Shown here one piece after another: positions 31,384 to 42,617 of a stretch of 64,000 nucleotides of DNA. The stretch lies in assembly GCF_016097555.1 (NCBI RefSeq), contig NC_054704.1, positions 81,434,585-81,498,584 of the forward strand, given 5' to 3'. This DNA comes from Gigantopelta aegis. Lineage: Eukaryota > Mollusca > Gastropoda > Neomphalida > Peltospiridae. The notes under the pieces were generated by a model. It was not told the origin of the DNA and searched no databases. It saw nothing but the letters and a program-made list of their open reading frames with translations. The position numbers were made by a program, and so were the translations under genes. The first letter of the stretch is position 1, and each line of letters opens with the position of its first letter.

Positions 31384-33307
31384 TTAAGTTCAGTGCGACA
31401 TTTGACTTAGAGATGGAGAGGAAACATGTTGCTGTCGAATAACTTACTTTGACCATTTAGTGTCAAGCATGCTTTAATATGTTTTTCATATGCCAGTCGT
31501 GTCGCGCTGGTTGGAACAGAACAAAACTGAAATGAGTGCATCTAATGAGGGGGTGGGTTGATCCTACTGCATGGTGTTTGCTATTAATATATTGTATATG
31601 TTGAAAACATAATATACATGTATAACGCTAGAAGTGTTCGATCTAGGTCGTCCCAAACAGTAATACATGTATCCGACTTTCCATAGTTCAGAGTACACTT
31701 TACAATGCCCACATCCAATCATCAAGGTTCAAGCATGTCTCTCCTGGGCTGTAAAATCTGACCCAAGGGTCATACCACCTCAGTCTGATTAAAATGAGCT
31801 CTACTGGGTCTACCAGTAGATCTAACGGCATTGCGTGGACTCCCATGTCCAGGTGACATTTCATCTATAAATAACAATTTAAATATCGACCAATTACACT
31901 TCGCCTTTTGTAGCGTTATTCGGGAGCATACAAATTCTAAAAATATCGGGCGAGACTATTTATGCAATAGGCGAACTTGTTGGTCTATTTCAACATTGAA
32001 AAAACAGGGAGAAAAGTGCAGTAATAAACTCTGGATTGTATACTAGTATAAACAGATTGAAACGAATTTTATATAAATTTTTATATTGCAACTAGTTTTC
32101 GGCACACTTTGTAATTCACCCGAATCATTTCGTATACCCTCGGCATAATCCCGAATGTTTTCAAATTCTTTTCAAATCACTGGCATGATTTTGCAAGTAA
32201 GGTTTTGATTGGTCGAATGAAAGGTCAGCTGGACATGAACTCCAACGGGCTGCTGTTAGATCCACATGCAATAGTGGAGCTAATTTTAATTAGATTGATA
32301 CCACCCCATCCATCATATTAAAACACTTCTGTGTATATAATATACGAGTTTTACTGAATCTACTTGTCATGTAACTAACTGATCCAGTAATTGGGCTCGA
32401 ACCTACAAACCATAACACCACAATGGGCGCTTTGACCATTGACCTATAGATCATTATCATTATCATTATCATTACAGGGTGCTTTATTTAACAAACACTT
32501 GATGGGTGAAAGAAATATGTACCTATATATTTATCCTCAGGTGTAAAGGATTTCCTAAATCCTCTCGGCAACCTAATTATTTTCTTTTAATCCTTCCAGA
32601 GCCTATGAATATGTAAGTAAGAGCTTAACCATGTCTCGGTTTTGGACTAGGTCGCCAGTTTGATGGTATTTTAATGGTACGGATCAGGGATAATGCGCAA
32701 GGAATAACGGTAAAGTTTTCCCTGTTGGTCAATTTATTTGCTGATGTTACGTGAATATGGATTACTGGTTTAAAAGTATATACAACTATTAGCCGTGTTT
32801 TGTGTGGACTGGCCACATGACAGCCTCGAGGGGACAAAGAGAAACCAATGTGTTGACATGTCAATGGTTTGTTTTTCGGCAGTTATAACCAACCATCAAT
32901 GACCAAGATTAAACGTAGTTCACCTCGGCTGCGTTCAGCCAGACCGAGCAGAAAAAAAACATTCGCTAGACTGGTTTATGCGCTGCACAGTAAAACCAAA
33001 TGACCTCGTCGGGAACCAGTCAAATAGTTCGCGAACGTTAGCGAAACGTTTGCTGGCTGAACTTGGGATTGTTAAGTGGCTGTGAAAAATCTTGCCTGAA
33101 AATATTGTGTTATGTTTAACGACATCACCAGAGTACATTGATTTATTAATCATCAACTATTGGAAGTCAGACATTTGGGACGAAATATACGAAGGCAGTT
33201 TTTCTTAAAAGCAGGTATTTAAAGATGTTGTCCTGCGTTTGCTGGCATTGAAAAATGTTTCCTACTAAACCAAACTTTTAACGACTGTAGCACAGTCGGT
33301 AGAAGTG
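31384..33307. other. Spacer without a recognised gene
   Basis: Mostly unique-looking sequence. It includes a small ATTATC repeat at 32452-32475 and short matches to SINE tails near 33120-33175 (minus strand, tail b). No open frame of interest. Confidence 0.5.
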
Positions 33308-33565
33308 GGTGGGACGTAGCCCAGTGGTAAAGCGCTCGCTTGATGCGCGCTCGGTGTGGGATCGATCCCCGTCGGTGGGCACATTGGGCTATTTCTCGTT
33401 CCAGCCAGTGCACAACGACTGGTATATCAAAGGCCGTGATATGTGTTGTCCTGTCTCTGGGAATTGCTTCATTAGGAAAGATATAGCGGGTTTCTTCTCA
33501 TGAGTCAGAATTACCAAATGATTGATTAATCAGTGTGCTCTATGTGTTAAACAAAACAAACTTCA
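33308..33565 (+). mobile_element. SINE (head I, degraded tail b)
   Basis: Head GTGGGACGTAGCCCAGTGG, B box GGGATCGATCCC and body. The 3' half is shortened and ends GTTAAACAAAACAAACTT. Confidence 0.85.
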
Positions 33566-33567
33566 GT

Positions 33568-33842
33568 CGGCAAAACACTCGCCTGAGGTTATTGCGTCGT
33601 ATGATCGAACCACTTCAGTGGATTTATTATCGGGTTCTGTTTTCCCCGTCCTAGTCAGTGTCCCACTAGTGATATATCAAAGGCCGTGGTATGTGCTGTC
33701 CTGTCTGTGGGAAAAGTGTATATAAAATGTCCCTTGTTGCGGGTTTTCTTTAAGAGTTCGTGTAAAACAAATATTATAAAATGTTTGACATCCAGTAGCC
33801 GATGATTAATAAATCACTGAGTCGTTAAACAAAACGAGCTTT
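33568..33842 (+). mobile_element. SINE (head II, tail b)
   Basis: The head has lost its first bases (CGGCAAAACACTCGCCTGAG). B box ATGATCGAACC, the shared central block and tail b are present. It lies head-to-tail with the preceding SINE. Confidence 0.82.
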
Positions 33843-33888
33843 TTAAATACCAATAATGTGTAAGGTGAAATATACAAACATGAATATC

Positions 33889-33972
33889 GTCAGGATGGCC
33901 GAGCGGTCTAAGGCGCTGCGTTCAGGTCGCAGTCTGGTTCTCCAGGCGTGGGTTCGAATCCCACTTCTGACA
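33889..33972 (+). tRNA. tRNA-Leu(CAG), intact
   Basis: All stems pair and the anticodon is CAG. It differs from 15830 only by GAGCGGTC for GAGTGGTC in the D loop. The array-type 5' flank (TGTAAGGTGAAATATACAAA) precedes it and a T6 terminator follows at about 33977. This is the last copy seen in the window and probably functional. Confidence 0.94.
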
Positions 33973-34237
33973 TTACTTTTTTGTTTTTGTGTTTTTTATA
34001 CCCTACACCGTCGGTCGCATAAATATGATACGTTTAAACCTTGAATACTCTAAGGCAAATTAATGTTACAGTAAACAGTCAATCCTACAAGAAACTAATT
34101 TTATTATAACGGCTAACATTACATACTAAATAATATAGTTTGTTGATGAGGATAGCAGTCTGTATAATATCCAATCCTAATGTTTGTAAGTAGCCCAAAC
34201 TGGATTTGATCTCCCTTTGATTTCGTACGTATGGAAA

Positions 34238-34241
<4 letters not shown>

Positions 34242-34276
<35 letters not shown>
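34242..34276. repeat. (TA)n microsatellite
   Basis: Pure TA run followed by ACTATATACTATATATA. Confidence 0.9.
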
Positions 34277-34277
<1 letters not shown>

Positions 34278-34430
34278 TATATACTATATATATTAGAAAA
34301 TAAAATGAAGTTTAACCCAGTACAAACATTATGACGATCAAAAACACATTAATATACAGCCACCGATATTTTATGCAAACACAAAATGTATTTAACATGT
34401 AATTTTAGTCATTAAAATGTCTCAAGACTG

Positions 34431-34771
34431 TCAGAAGTGTAAAACATGTAATACTTAAGGTGTAAAACATGTAAAACCTAAGATGTAAATCATGTAAAAC
34501 CTAAGATGTAAAACATGTAAAACCTAAGGTGTAAAACATGTAAAACCTAAGATGTAAAACATGTAAAACCTAAGGTGTAAAACATGTAAAACCTAAGATG
34601 TAAAACATGTAAAACCTAAGGTGTAAAACATGTAAAACCTAAGGTGTAAAACATGTAAAACCTAAGGTGTAAAACATGTAAAACCTAAAGTGTAAAACAT
34701 GTAAAACCTAAGATGTAAAACATTTAAAACCTAAAGTGTAAAACATGTAAAACATGTAAAACCTAAGGTGC
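34431..34771 (+). repeat. 21-bp minisatellite, about 15 units
   Basis: The unit is GTAAAACATGTAAAACCTAAG with an A/G variant after it (AGATGT or AGGTGT). Each unit contains the palindrome ACATGT. The outer units are more diverged than the inner ones. Confidence 0.92.
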
Positions 34772-34836
34772 GTGTAACACAAACACAGGTTATGCAACTT
34801 TGGCTCTAACTTGGTAATTATGACATATAGTCGAAG

Positions 34837-35138
34837 GAAGGAAGAAAGGAAATGGTTTATTTAACGACGTACTCAATACATTTTATTTACGGTTATATGG
34901 CGTCGGACAATTGGTTAAGGACCACACAGATATTGAGGGAGGAAACCCTTCATGGGCTACTCTTTTCGATTAGCTTTTATATGCTCCATCCCATAACCAG
35001 GATAGCACATACCACGGCCTTTGATGTACCAGTCGTTGTGCACTGGCTGGAGCGAGAAATGGGCCCACAGACGGGGATATATCCCAAATCGACCGCGCAT
35101 CAAACGAACGCTTTACCATTGGGCTACGTCTCGCCCTT
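34837..35138 (-). mobile_element. SINE (head I, tail a)
   Basis: Reverse-complement copy with tail a on the left and head GGGCGAGACGTAGCCCAATGG on the right. A 9-bp duplication, TAGTCGAAG, lies at 34828-34836 and 35139-35147. Confidence 0.9.
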
Positions 35139-35220
35139 TAGTCGAAGAGGCAACCGGCTACATTTTGTTTCATAACAGAAAGGTATCTTATATACATATA
35201 TACACAAACTCATAGATGGG

Positions 35221-35544
35221 GGCGGGACGTAGCCCAGTGGTAAAGCGTTCGCTTGATGCGCGGTCGGTCTAGGATCGATCCCCGTCGGTGGGCCCATTGT
35301 GTTATTTCTCGCTCCAGCCAGTGCACCACGACTGGTACATCAAAGACCGTGGTATGTACTATCCTGTCTATGGGATGGTGCATATAAAAGATCCCTTGCT
35401 GTTAATCGAAAAGAGTGGCCCATGAAGTGACGACAGCGGGTTTCCTCTCTCAATATCTGTGTGGTCCTTAACCATATGTCTGACGCCATATAACCGTAAA
35501 TAAAATGTTTTGAGTGCGTCGTTAAATAAAACATTTCTTTCTTA
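35221..35544 (+). mobile_element. Full-length SINE (head I, tail a)
   Basis: Complete head, body and tail a with few changes from the copy at 997. No clear target duplication was found. Confidence 0.9.
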
Positions 35545-35800
35545 GACATAGCCAGAACAGCGCATACCACGACTTTTAATATATCAGCCATGGGGCACTG
35601 TTTGAAACGGGAAGAAAGACAATCTGAGAATGATGGTGGTTCAGTCCTATTATTATATGACCCAGAGACTTAGTGGAGAGGTGTACGGCCACTACACCGA
35701 CTTCTCTCTCACTAACCCATTGTCCTAGACAGACTGATATGTGTGCCCAGGACAGCGGGCTTGAACCTTAATTGGATAGAAGTACTATAATAAGTACATG
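35545..35800. mobile_element. SINE fragments
   Basis: A minus-strand body fragment (about 35547-35620) is followed by a + strand head III-type 3' end (CTCTCTCACTAACCCATTGTC to GCGGGCTTGAACC, about 35690-35770). Confidence 0.65.
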
Positions 35801-35816
35801 TATAAACAAACAAAAC

Positions 35817-36003
35817 ATTTGTTTTGTTTAACGACGCATCTAGAGCACATTGGATGTCTGCCATTTTGTAATTTCGATATATAGTCTTAGAGAGGAAACC
35901 CGGCTACAATTTCCATTAGTAGCTAAGGATCTTATATATGCACCATCCCATAGACAGGATGGTACATACCACGGTTTTTGATATATCAGTCGTGGTGCAC
36001 TGG
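35817..36003 (-). mobile_element. 5'-truncated SINE (tail b)
   Basis: Tail b (GTTTTGTTTAACGACGCATC) on the left and the CACCATCCCATAGACAGGAT body on the right. The head is missing. Confidence 0.82.
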
Positions 36004-36436
36004 ATATAATTCTGGTATGCTCCCTATACCTCCGTTACAAAGTAAGAGAGCACAACTCACTCACTGTTAAATATATTCAAGTGCCACTTTTTGGGGGTGG
36101 GGTGGGGTGAATTTCATGGTGGTTTGTGTATGTGTGTGGTTTGGGATTTTTGTTGGATTTGTTTTTTGGGGGGATTTCGGGGGTAGGTAGTTTTTTGTGG
36201 GCTCTTATGAATTGGTCCATCGTCATGTGCCTTCCCCCCACTTCGAGTCTACTCCCCCCCCCCCCCCCCCCCATTTATTTCCTAGATTCGAACCCACAGA
36301 CAGATGAGGTATGTACCCAGGACAGTGTCATTGAACCTAAATGGTTAACTTAAAATGAATGTCGTTCAATTATGATTCTATATTTCTTCCTCTATTTTAA
36401 AAATATATATATATATATTGGGGGGGGGGGGGGGGG

Positions 36437-36613
36437 GATGTAGCCCAGTAGTAAAGCATTCGCTTGATGCGCGGTCGGTCTAGGATCGATTCCTGTCGGT
36501 GGGCCAACGACTGACATCAAAGACCGTGGCATGTGCCGTCCCGTCTGTGGAATGGTGCATAAAAAAGATTCGTTGCGCTTAATGGAAAAATGTAGCGGAT
36601 TTTCTCTCCAAGA
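36437..36613 (+). mobile_element. SINE (head I), truncated 3'
   Basis: A G18 run (36420-36437) abuts the head GATGTAGCCCAGTAGTAAAG. Part of the body is missing and no tail is seen. Confidence 0.8.
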
Positions 36614-36892
36614 CAAAGAGAGAAAAAATTAAACTGACTAACATGGGAGATAACTCTTGCAGTTTTAACCCGACTGACTGATGACGTGTTCGTCGAGCTG
36701 GAATCGCTTTACCTGTTGATTTACAGCCTGCGTTGGTATTGTGTGCAGGTGTTGTGAAGTGAATCAAACTGGCGTCTGGTCACGAAGTTTCGTTACCTCT
36801 CGCCACTCCCGATCGTCTCGTTCCTGCAATACGCATGAAGCTTAAAATTTCATTTTTTGCACATCTAAAGCCTGTTTTGATTGATGATTCAG

Positions 36893-37345
36893 TAATCATC
36901 GGCTGTTTAACCTTTCTGACACCCAATAGCTGATATGTAGTTTTGTGCTGGGGTGTCGTTAAACGTTCATTCATTCATGTATAGGCTGTTGGTTGTCAAG
37001 CATTTTCGAATTCTGACATACATTCTTAGAGAAAATCCAGCTACATTTGTGTTCCATTAGCAGCAAGATATCTTTTATATGCCCTTTCCCACAAACAGGA
37101 CAGCACATACCACGTTTTATAAATGTATGTAAAAAAAAACATAGACGGAGAAAGGAAAAGGAAAAAAGAAAGAAATGTTTTATTTAACGACGCACTCAAC
37201 ACATTTTATTTACGATTATATGGCGTTAGACATATGGTTACGGACCACACAGATTTTGAGAGGAAACCCGTTGTCGCCACTATACGGGCTACTCTGAGAA
37301 AGGAAAAGGAATGTTTGTTTAATGACACTTTAGCTCATTGTAAAC
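36893..37345. mobile_element. Cluster of SINE fragments
   Basis: A + strand tail c (GCTGGGGTGTCGTTAAACGT with ATTC repeats, to about 36979). Then minus-strand body pieces at 37014-37116 and a minus-strand tail a piece at 37170-37298. A short minus-strand tail lies near 37310-37345. Confidence 0.75.
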
Positions 37346-37360
37346 TACGGCCATTCCGTG

Positions 37361-37498
37361 TCTAATGCTATTCTACGACTACCAACTGCCACCACAAAAT
37401 TTATCAACTTTCTGCTCTCACAACTTCTACCATTGTCCAGTTGCTAGTCTGAGTGCTGTTACAACTCGATTCTCGTCGTATTAGTTGTTAACCTGAGT
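37361..37498. mobile_element. MITE copy 2, truncated
   Basis: The left half of the family at 31141 and 49686, from TCTAATGCTATTCTACGACT to CGTCGTATTAGTTGTTAACC. The right inverted end is missing. Confidence 0.6.
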
Positions 37499-37546
37499 CA
37501 TAGATTTTAAATAAGGATAGGGATAAGAGGAAGAGAAAGTTGCGAG

Positions 37547-37581
<35 letters not shown>

Positions 37582-37751
37582 TCTTCTTAATATGTAATAT
37601 TTAAATATCCTCTTAAACATGTTGTAATGCATATAGTTCTAAAGACCATCCATACATACATTTGGTCTTGTTAATTTATCTATAGCAGTTCATTCATTTT
37701 GTTTTTTCACTTTCGCTAAAATTCAAAATTTATTCACTTATATATTGTTGT

Positions 37752-37949
37752 ACATACACCACGCCTGGTAAATTATAGGCCGTGGTATATGCTATCCTGT
37801 CTGTGGGACGGGTATAAAAGACCCTTGCAACTAATGCGCGGGTTTCCTCTCTAAGACTATATATCAAAAGTATCAAATGTTTGGCATTCAATATCCGATG
37901 ATTAATAAATCAACGTGTTCTAGTGGTGTCGTTAAACAAAACAAACTTG
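37752..37949 (+). mobile_element. 5'-truncated SINE (tail b)
   Basis: Starts in the body (CACCACGCCTGGTAAATTAT) and runs to tail b, ending GTTAAACAAAACAAACTT. Confidence 0.82.
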
Positions 37950-38026
37950 TAAATAATTATCAGCTTTAAATGCTTGTAAATATACGAAATAAAAATACCG
38001 ACATGGCCTTATTTAGATAATAAAAT

Positions 38027-38260
38027 AACCGGCCTCGGTGGCGCAGTGGTTAAGCCATCGGACTACAGGCTGGTAGGTACAGGGTTCGCAGTCCAACCGA
38101 GAGCCAGTTCTTGAGGGCGCAATGGGTAGGTGTAAGACCACTATACCCTCTTGTCTCTCTCACTAACCACTAATCAACTAACCCACTGTCCTGGACAGAC
38201 AGCCCAGATAGCTGCGGTATGTGCCCAGGACAGCGTGCTTGAACCTCAAAAATAAGTTGA
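38027..38260 (+). mobile_element. SINE (head III, third type of 3' end)
   Basis: Head CCGGCCTCGGTGGCGCAGTG with a changed B box, then CTCTCTCACTAACCACTAATC and the end CCAGGACAGCGTGCTTGAAC. This end differs from tails a, b and c. Confidence 0.8.
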
Positions 38261-38935
38261 AATGAAATGGATAATAAAACCGATCAGTCGACAATATGTG
38301 TGTGCGACAATACAACACGAAACAGGTATTAACCATGAATATTAATTAACCATGAAATAAAAGCGGGGTGCAATTTATAATTCGCCCAGTGTGCGAAAGA
38401 TCACATGATTGATTCACTATTGATCGTCTCCTCGCTAGAATCAGTAAGTTCTTTGGGAATTCTGGGTAAAAATAGAAAATAAACAAAAAACGAACACTAA
38501 AACAGCAGCTGATTATTTATATTTCGCCCACAAAATATTATCGGTGGGAAAATCAGGTACGTGTTCATGACTAACATCACGCGATTGACTGTTCGGTCAC
38601 CCGCTAAATATTTCACAATTCAATTACTTCTTTCTGCTAGTAAATGAATGAAATTATTAAGTTGTAATTTTTTATGTGTATGTTGTTCAAGGCACAATCT
38701 TTACATTTCAAAATAAAAATTGGTATTAAAATTTGACTATTATGCAATTTTGATACAACCCTTTAACAAGGCATTATCCATAGTTCGCTATTGGTTCCTG
38801 TTGTCGGTGCGATTCGCATCTGTATTGTTAATTGTTATTAGCATGGCTGTCTGTGGAATTATTTTTCAAAAGGGTGGGACCATAAGATATGTTTGCGCAT
38901 ACTCATGTATAGGTATAGTCAGGCATATACTCTAA

Positions 38936-39037
38936 AAACAGTATCAGAATGACCATATGTTTGACGTCCAATAGCCGATGATAAGATTAAAAATCAATGT
39001 GCTCTAGTGGCGTCGTTAAATAAAACAAACTTTACTT
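38936..39037 (+). mobile_element. SINE tail b fragment
   Basis: Only the tail is present, from GACCATATGTTTGACGTCCA to GTCGTTAAATAAAACAAACT. Confidence 0.8.
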
Positions 39038-39629
39038 TATGTAGGGATGTTGAAAGTAAGTGAATATTTGGGGTTGACTGATCGAAACAAATTGATGTTC
39101 TGAAATGCATTTTTCTGCATTCTACAAATAAAATTGATCATTACAAATGCTGATGAATGCAACACTTTGTAAATGCATTTTTATAATATATTACATACGC
39201 TGAACAACATAAGAACACCAAAGTCAGGTACCACATAGTTCGATCAAATACTTCAAATAATCACTTCCATTCAAAATGTCGTTCCAGTTACGGTCACAAA
39301 TATATTATGAATAATAATAACAAAGAATCGAATTGCTGTCTTGGAATTTGTATTAAAACGTTTAGATGAACTCTTTTGTCAGCACGATTATGTCAGGGGT
39401 TTGGGGCATGCTCCTGCGAAACATTTTGAAAACGACATTCTAAAATGCAAATTTTCCGTTTTCTATAATTAATTAATTTTAAATGTTTAGTAAATACCAA
39501 TATTTTAAACTTGTAAAGCTAACATATATATATGTATCCGCTTGTAAAATGTCAGGAGAGGTCTTAATATCGGCTATGCCTGTGGACCAATTAAATTTTT
39601 TTTAAATTAGGTCTATTTTTTTTTATTAT

Positions 39630-39666
<37 letters not shown>

Positions 39667-40330
39667 AATATTCTGTTATTCATATTCTTAAAGTTCAGTT
39701 AAGTGTACTCCATAATGATTTTGTTGGTGCGTACATTCCCCGTGTCGTTTAAGACGCACCACAGATATATAGCACAGCAGATTTTCGTTATTTTCCACGA
39801 CCAGTTTTATACCCAGACTATCCCTTTAAATGACATTTTTGCAAACTTTCTACAGGTGTTAGTATTAACGCAACAGAAGAATTAGAGCCTGTACGTTATT
39901 GGGTCTTCTCAACGTGGAAGGCAAAAAATCACTGAAGCCGATTATTAACTACTCAGTGCGCAAGAATTTTGCTTCAATGATTTCTATCAAACCCGCGGAC
40001 CAGTCAATCATCCTGCGAAGGAAAAGCCCCCATCTACCTGGCAGCCCATGCTTAGCCGAGAGAGAGAAAGTGTAAAAACGTTTGCTGTTTATTTAACGTT
40101 GGGGCACCGCCGCGGCTTATCTATCGAAACAGGCCCCATGTTTTTCTTGCTTAATGCGGCGCGTTTGAGAAGATATTTATCCATTCATCGGAATACGAAA
40201 CTGTCGGCTAACTTGAAAGGGTTGACCGCAACCCTCCTTCTTGCTCGCGCCCCCGCCCCCACTTGGCAAGCAGGAGAAGAAAATAAGGGGAGAAAATCTA
40301 TTATTAGACAACAATGAACCAATGAGGATT
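39038..40330. other. Spacer upstream of the TIKI gene
   Basis: AT-rich, with a T-rich block at 39595-39662. From about 39900 the base composition becomes more even. An 89-codon open frame at 40048-40317 has no recognisable domain and is not called. Confidence 0.5.
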
Positions 40331-40801
40331 CTTGTGCCCGCCAGTTGAGTTGTGGTCTACATCAATTTGATATCGGAAGTTTTCGAGATTGAGAAACAGA
40401 GAGAGAGAAAGGGAGACAAGCGCACACTCGTGAGGATGCGAGAGTTCTTAATTTAGCGACAGACCTCTCGAATACTCTCGCGTGTGATGAACCATAACAA
40501 TCTTTGACAGATCTTGAAGGACTGAGGAAACCACCGGACAACTATGGACTAGGGAAACTCCGGACAGCAATGTTTAATAATAACATGTGTGGAGAAAACC
40601 TTGGCGACTATTTCTTGAAAGTACTTTAACGGCGCAACAACCCTTATAAAGTTGTTCGTCTGCTGGTTTTAAAGTTGTTTTAGAAAAACAAATTTACCCC
40701 CTCTCTGTCTCTTTTATCTCGCCCCCCCGGGACGGATCGGATAGGGCGGGGCGTGGCGGACGGACCGGGCAGGGTTTCCTCCATGGATCGGAACTCCCAG
40801 G
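40331..40801 (+). promoter_or_regulatory. Putative promoter and 5' UTR of the TIKI gene
   Basis: GC-richer and CpG-richer than its surroundings. It holds a GA-rich stretch (40395-40420), a TATAAAG motif at 40645-40651 and a GC box, GGGCGGGGC, at 40744-40752. The transcription start cannot be fixed from sequence. If the TATA motif is used, the start would lie near 40675 and the leader would be about 125 nt. This is inference. Confidence 0.4.
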
Positions 40802-40809
40802 ATGCGTAG
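40783..40809 (+). other. Upstream ORF overlapping the TIKI start codon
   Basis: The ATG at 40783 opens eight codons (MDRNSQDA) and stops with TAG at 40807-40809. This is past the main ATG at 40802 and in another frame. The upstream ATG has T at -3 and G at +4; the main ATG has A at -3 and C at +4. If the leader includes it, it could lower translation of the protease. Confidence 0.5.
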
Positions 40810-40918
40810 TGTTGTGTTTGGAGCCCTGTTATACGTGTTGGCTGTTCTGCATTCGTCCAGCGTCCGTTCGGACGTGAGTAGCTTCAAGTCAAACTGTTCG
40901 ACAGAAGTACCAAAGAAT
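40802..40918 (+). CDS. TRABD2: TIKI/TRABD2 metalloprotease, exon 1 (signal peptide)
   Basis: Thirty-nine codons from the ATG to a strong donor (AAT/GTAAGT at 40919), phase 0. Residues 1-23 form a secretory signal: a basic start (MRS), the hydrophobic core VVFGALLYVLAVL and a small-residue region (HSSSVRS), with cleavage likely before D24. A glycosylation sequon, NCS, lies at 31-33. A short first exon carrying only the signal and a few mature residues fits a secreted or membrane-anchored family member. The link to exon 2 rests on matching phase, the same strand and domain logic across an 11.5-kb intron. This start is chosen because it alone gives a signal peptide in frame with the splice. Confidence 0.85.
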
Positions 40919-40930
40919 GTAAGTGTTTAC

Positions 40931-40933
<3 letters not shown>

Positions 40934-40975
<42 letters not shown>

Positions 40976-40976
40976 G
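40934..40976 (+). repeat. (ATT)n microsatellite beside the exon 1 donor
   Basis: About fourteen ATT units beginning 15 nt into intron 1. Confidence 0.92.
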
Positions 40977-41019
40977 AAAACTGTATATAGCTGGCTGCTT
41001 AAGTGGTTGTATATGTTTG

Positions 41020-41195
41020 TCTGTGTTCGAGACGGACTGATAGACAAACAAATACAGAACGGACGGGCGGACGGACGGACAGACATGTAGGCACACAGAG
41101 ACGCAAACAGATAGACAGACAGGCAGGCAGACAGACAAATAAAGACGCAAACAGGCAGGCAGGCAAGACAGTGAGACAGACACAATGAAACAGAA
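41020..41195 (+). repeat. GACA/GGCA-rich imperfect repeat
   Basis: Degenerate tandem arrangement of ACAGACAGGCAGGCAGAC-like and GGACGGACG modules. Open minus-strand frames here are shadows of the repeat. Confidence 0.75.
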
Positions 41196-41863
41196 ACGCA
41201 TACAAACATAGAAACTAATAAGACAACTTTGAAACTTTATTTCGGTACACTCAGGCCGTCAACCGACAGCATATGAGGAATTATTGTACAATAGTTATTT
41301 ACAGTGACAAGATTATAACAGTTTTTAGTAGACTACATACAAACATAAATCAAAAATAACTATATTCACATTTAAAAAATTAAGACACGTGGTCAAAAGA
41401 CGTTCAAATATAGCAGAGATATTTTTACATGTCTGTCAGTACTTTTAAAAGTATTGAATGATATTGAAGATGTTTATCTATGGTTTACTGAATCTAATTC
41501 TACATATATATATCGGACTAAAAGTTAGCAGTTGGATTATTTGTCTACTGACTGTCTTGTTCATGGAGGCAGATTTAATAGGATGCCGCATCTTAAATGT
41601 ATTTTTGTTAGAAAAGCTGTATATTATTAAAACAAAAAGTAGCAAAGTAGGTAAAAAAAAGAACGCCACTTTTTTGTAATGATGGTGTATGGTTGGGAAT
41701 GAGGGGTAGCAGATCCAAAAATTACGTACATTTATACCCAGTACTGCGATTCAAACCTAGTACACGTACCAACTATCCTTATATTAAAGTATTGCTGCCC
41801 TTCAGAGACCTGTTTGAAACAAAAATTCAAATCCAATCAATTTTATCATGGCCGTGTATCTAA

Positions 41864-42142
41864 AGTTTGTTTTGTTTAACGACTCCAATAGAGCATATTG
41901 ATTTATTAATCATCGGCTATTAGTAATGTTTGACTCGTAATCTTAGAGGAAACTGGCTGCATGTTTTCCATTAGCAGCCAAAGTTCTTTTATATGCACTT
42001 TCCACGGCCTTTGATATACCAGTCGTGTTCCTCTAGTTGGGACGGGGGAAAACTCAGTCAGATAATAGGTACTCTGAGGTGGTTCGATCCTACGACGCAA
42101 GCACCCCGCGCGAGCGCTCTACCGACTGAGCTAGATCCCATT
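41864..42142 (-). mobile_element. SINE (head II, tail b)
   Basis: Reverse-complement copy. Tail b is on the left. On the right the head reads, on the minus strand, TAGCTCAGTCGGTAGAGCGC with B box GGATCGAACC. Confidence 0.87.
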
Positions 42143-42206
42143 CCACCCCGTGTAACTAATTATGGTTTAGGCATTTCCCAATATGCTCCTCCTCTGACGT
42201 CACCAG

Positions 42207-42520
42207 GGGCGAGACGTAGCTCAGTGGTAAAGCGCCTTCTTGATGCGCGGTCTGTTTGAGATCGATCCTCGTCAGCTATTTCTCGCTCCAGCCAGTGCGC
42301 CACGACTGGTATATCAAAGGCCGTGGTCTGTGCTATCCTGTCTGTGGGATGGTGCATATAAAAGATCCCTAGTTGCTAATCGAAAATAGTAGCCCATGAA
42401 GTGGCGTCAGCGGGTTTCCTCTTTGAATATCTGTGTTGTCCTTAACCATATGTCTGACGCCATATAACCATAAATAAAATGTGTTGAGTGCGTCAATAAA
42501 TAAAACATTTTCTTCCTTCC
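42207..42520 (+). mobile_element. SINE (head I, tail a)
   Basis: Full-length apart from a short gap in the body (CTCGTCAGCTATTTC). The 12-bp flanks TGACGTCACCAG (42195-42206) and TGGCGTCGCCAG (42521-42532) match at 10 positions. Confidence 0.87.
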
Positions 42521-42536
42521 TGGCGTCGCCAGTGAA

Positions 42537-42617
42537 TGCATGAATGAATTAATCGATCGGTGTTTATCGACACCCCAGCACAAAGTTACACATCGGCTAT
42601 TGGGTGTCTTACATCGT
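42537..42617 (-). mobile_element. SINE tail c fragment
   Basis: Reverse complement of the GCTGGGGTGTCG tail with its ATTC repeats. Confidence 0.7.

Noticed and set aside
34431-34771. Possible CRISPR array because of regular 21-bp units
   Set aside because: The units are contiguous without unique spacers and the genome is eukaryotic; it is a minisatellite.
40048-40317. 89-codon frame upstream of TIKI exon 1
   Set aside because: Not in continuity with the signal peptide and without any motif; more likely promoter-proximal or leader sequence.
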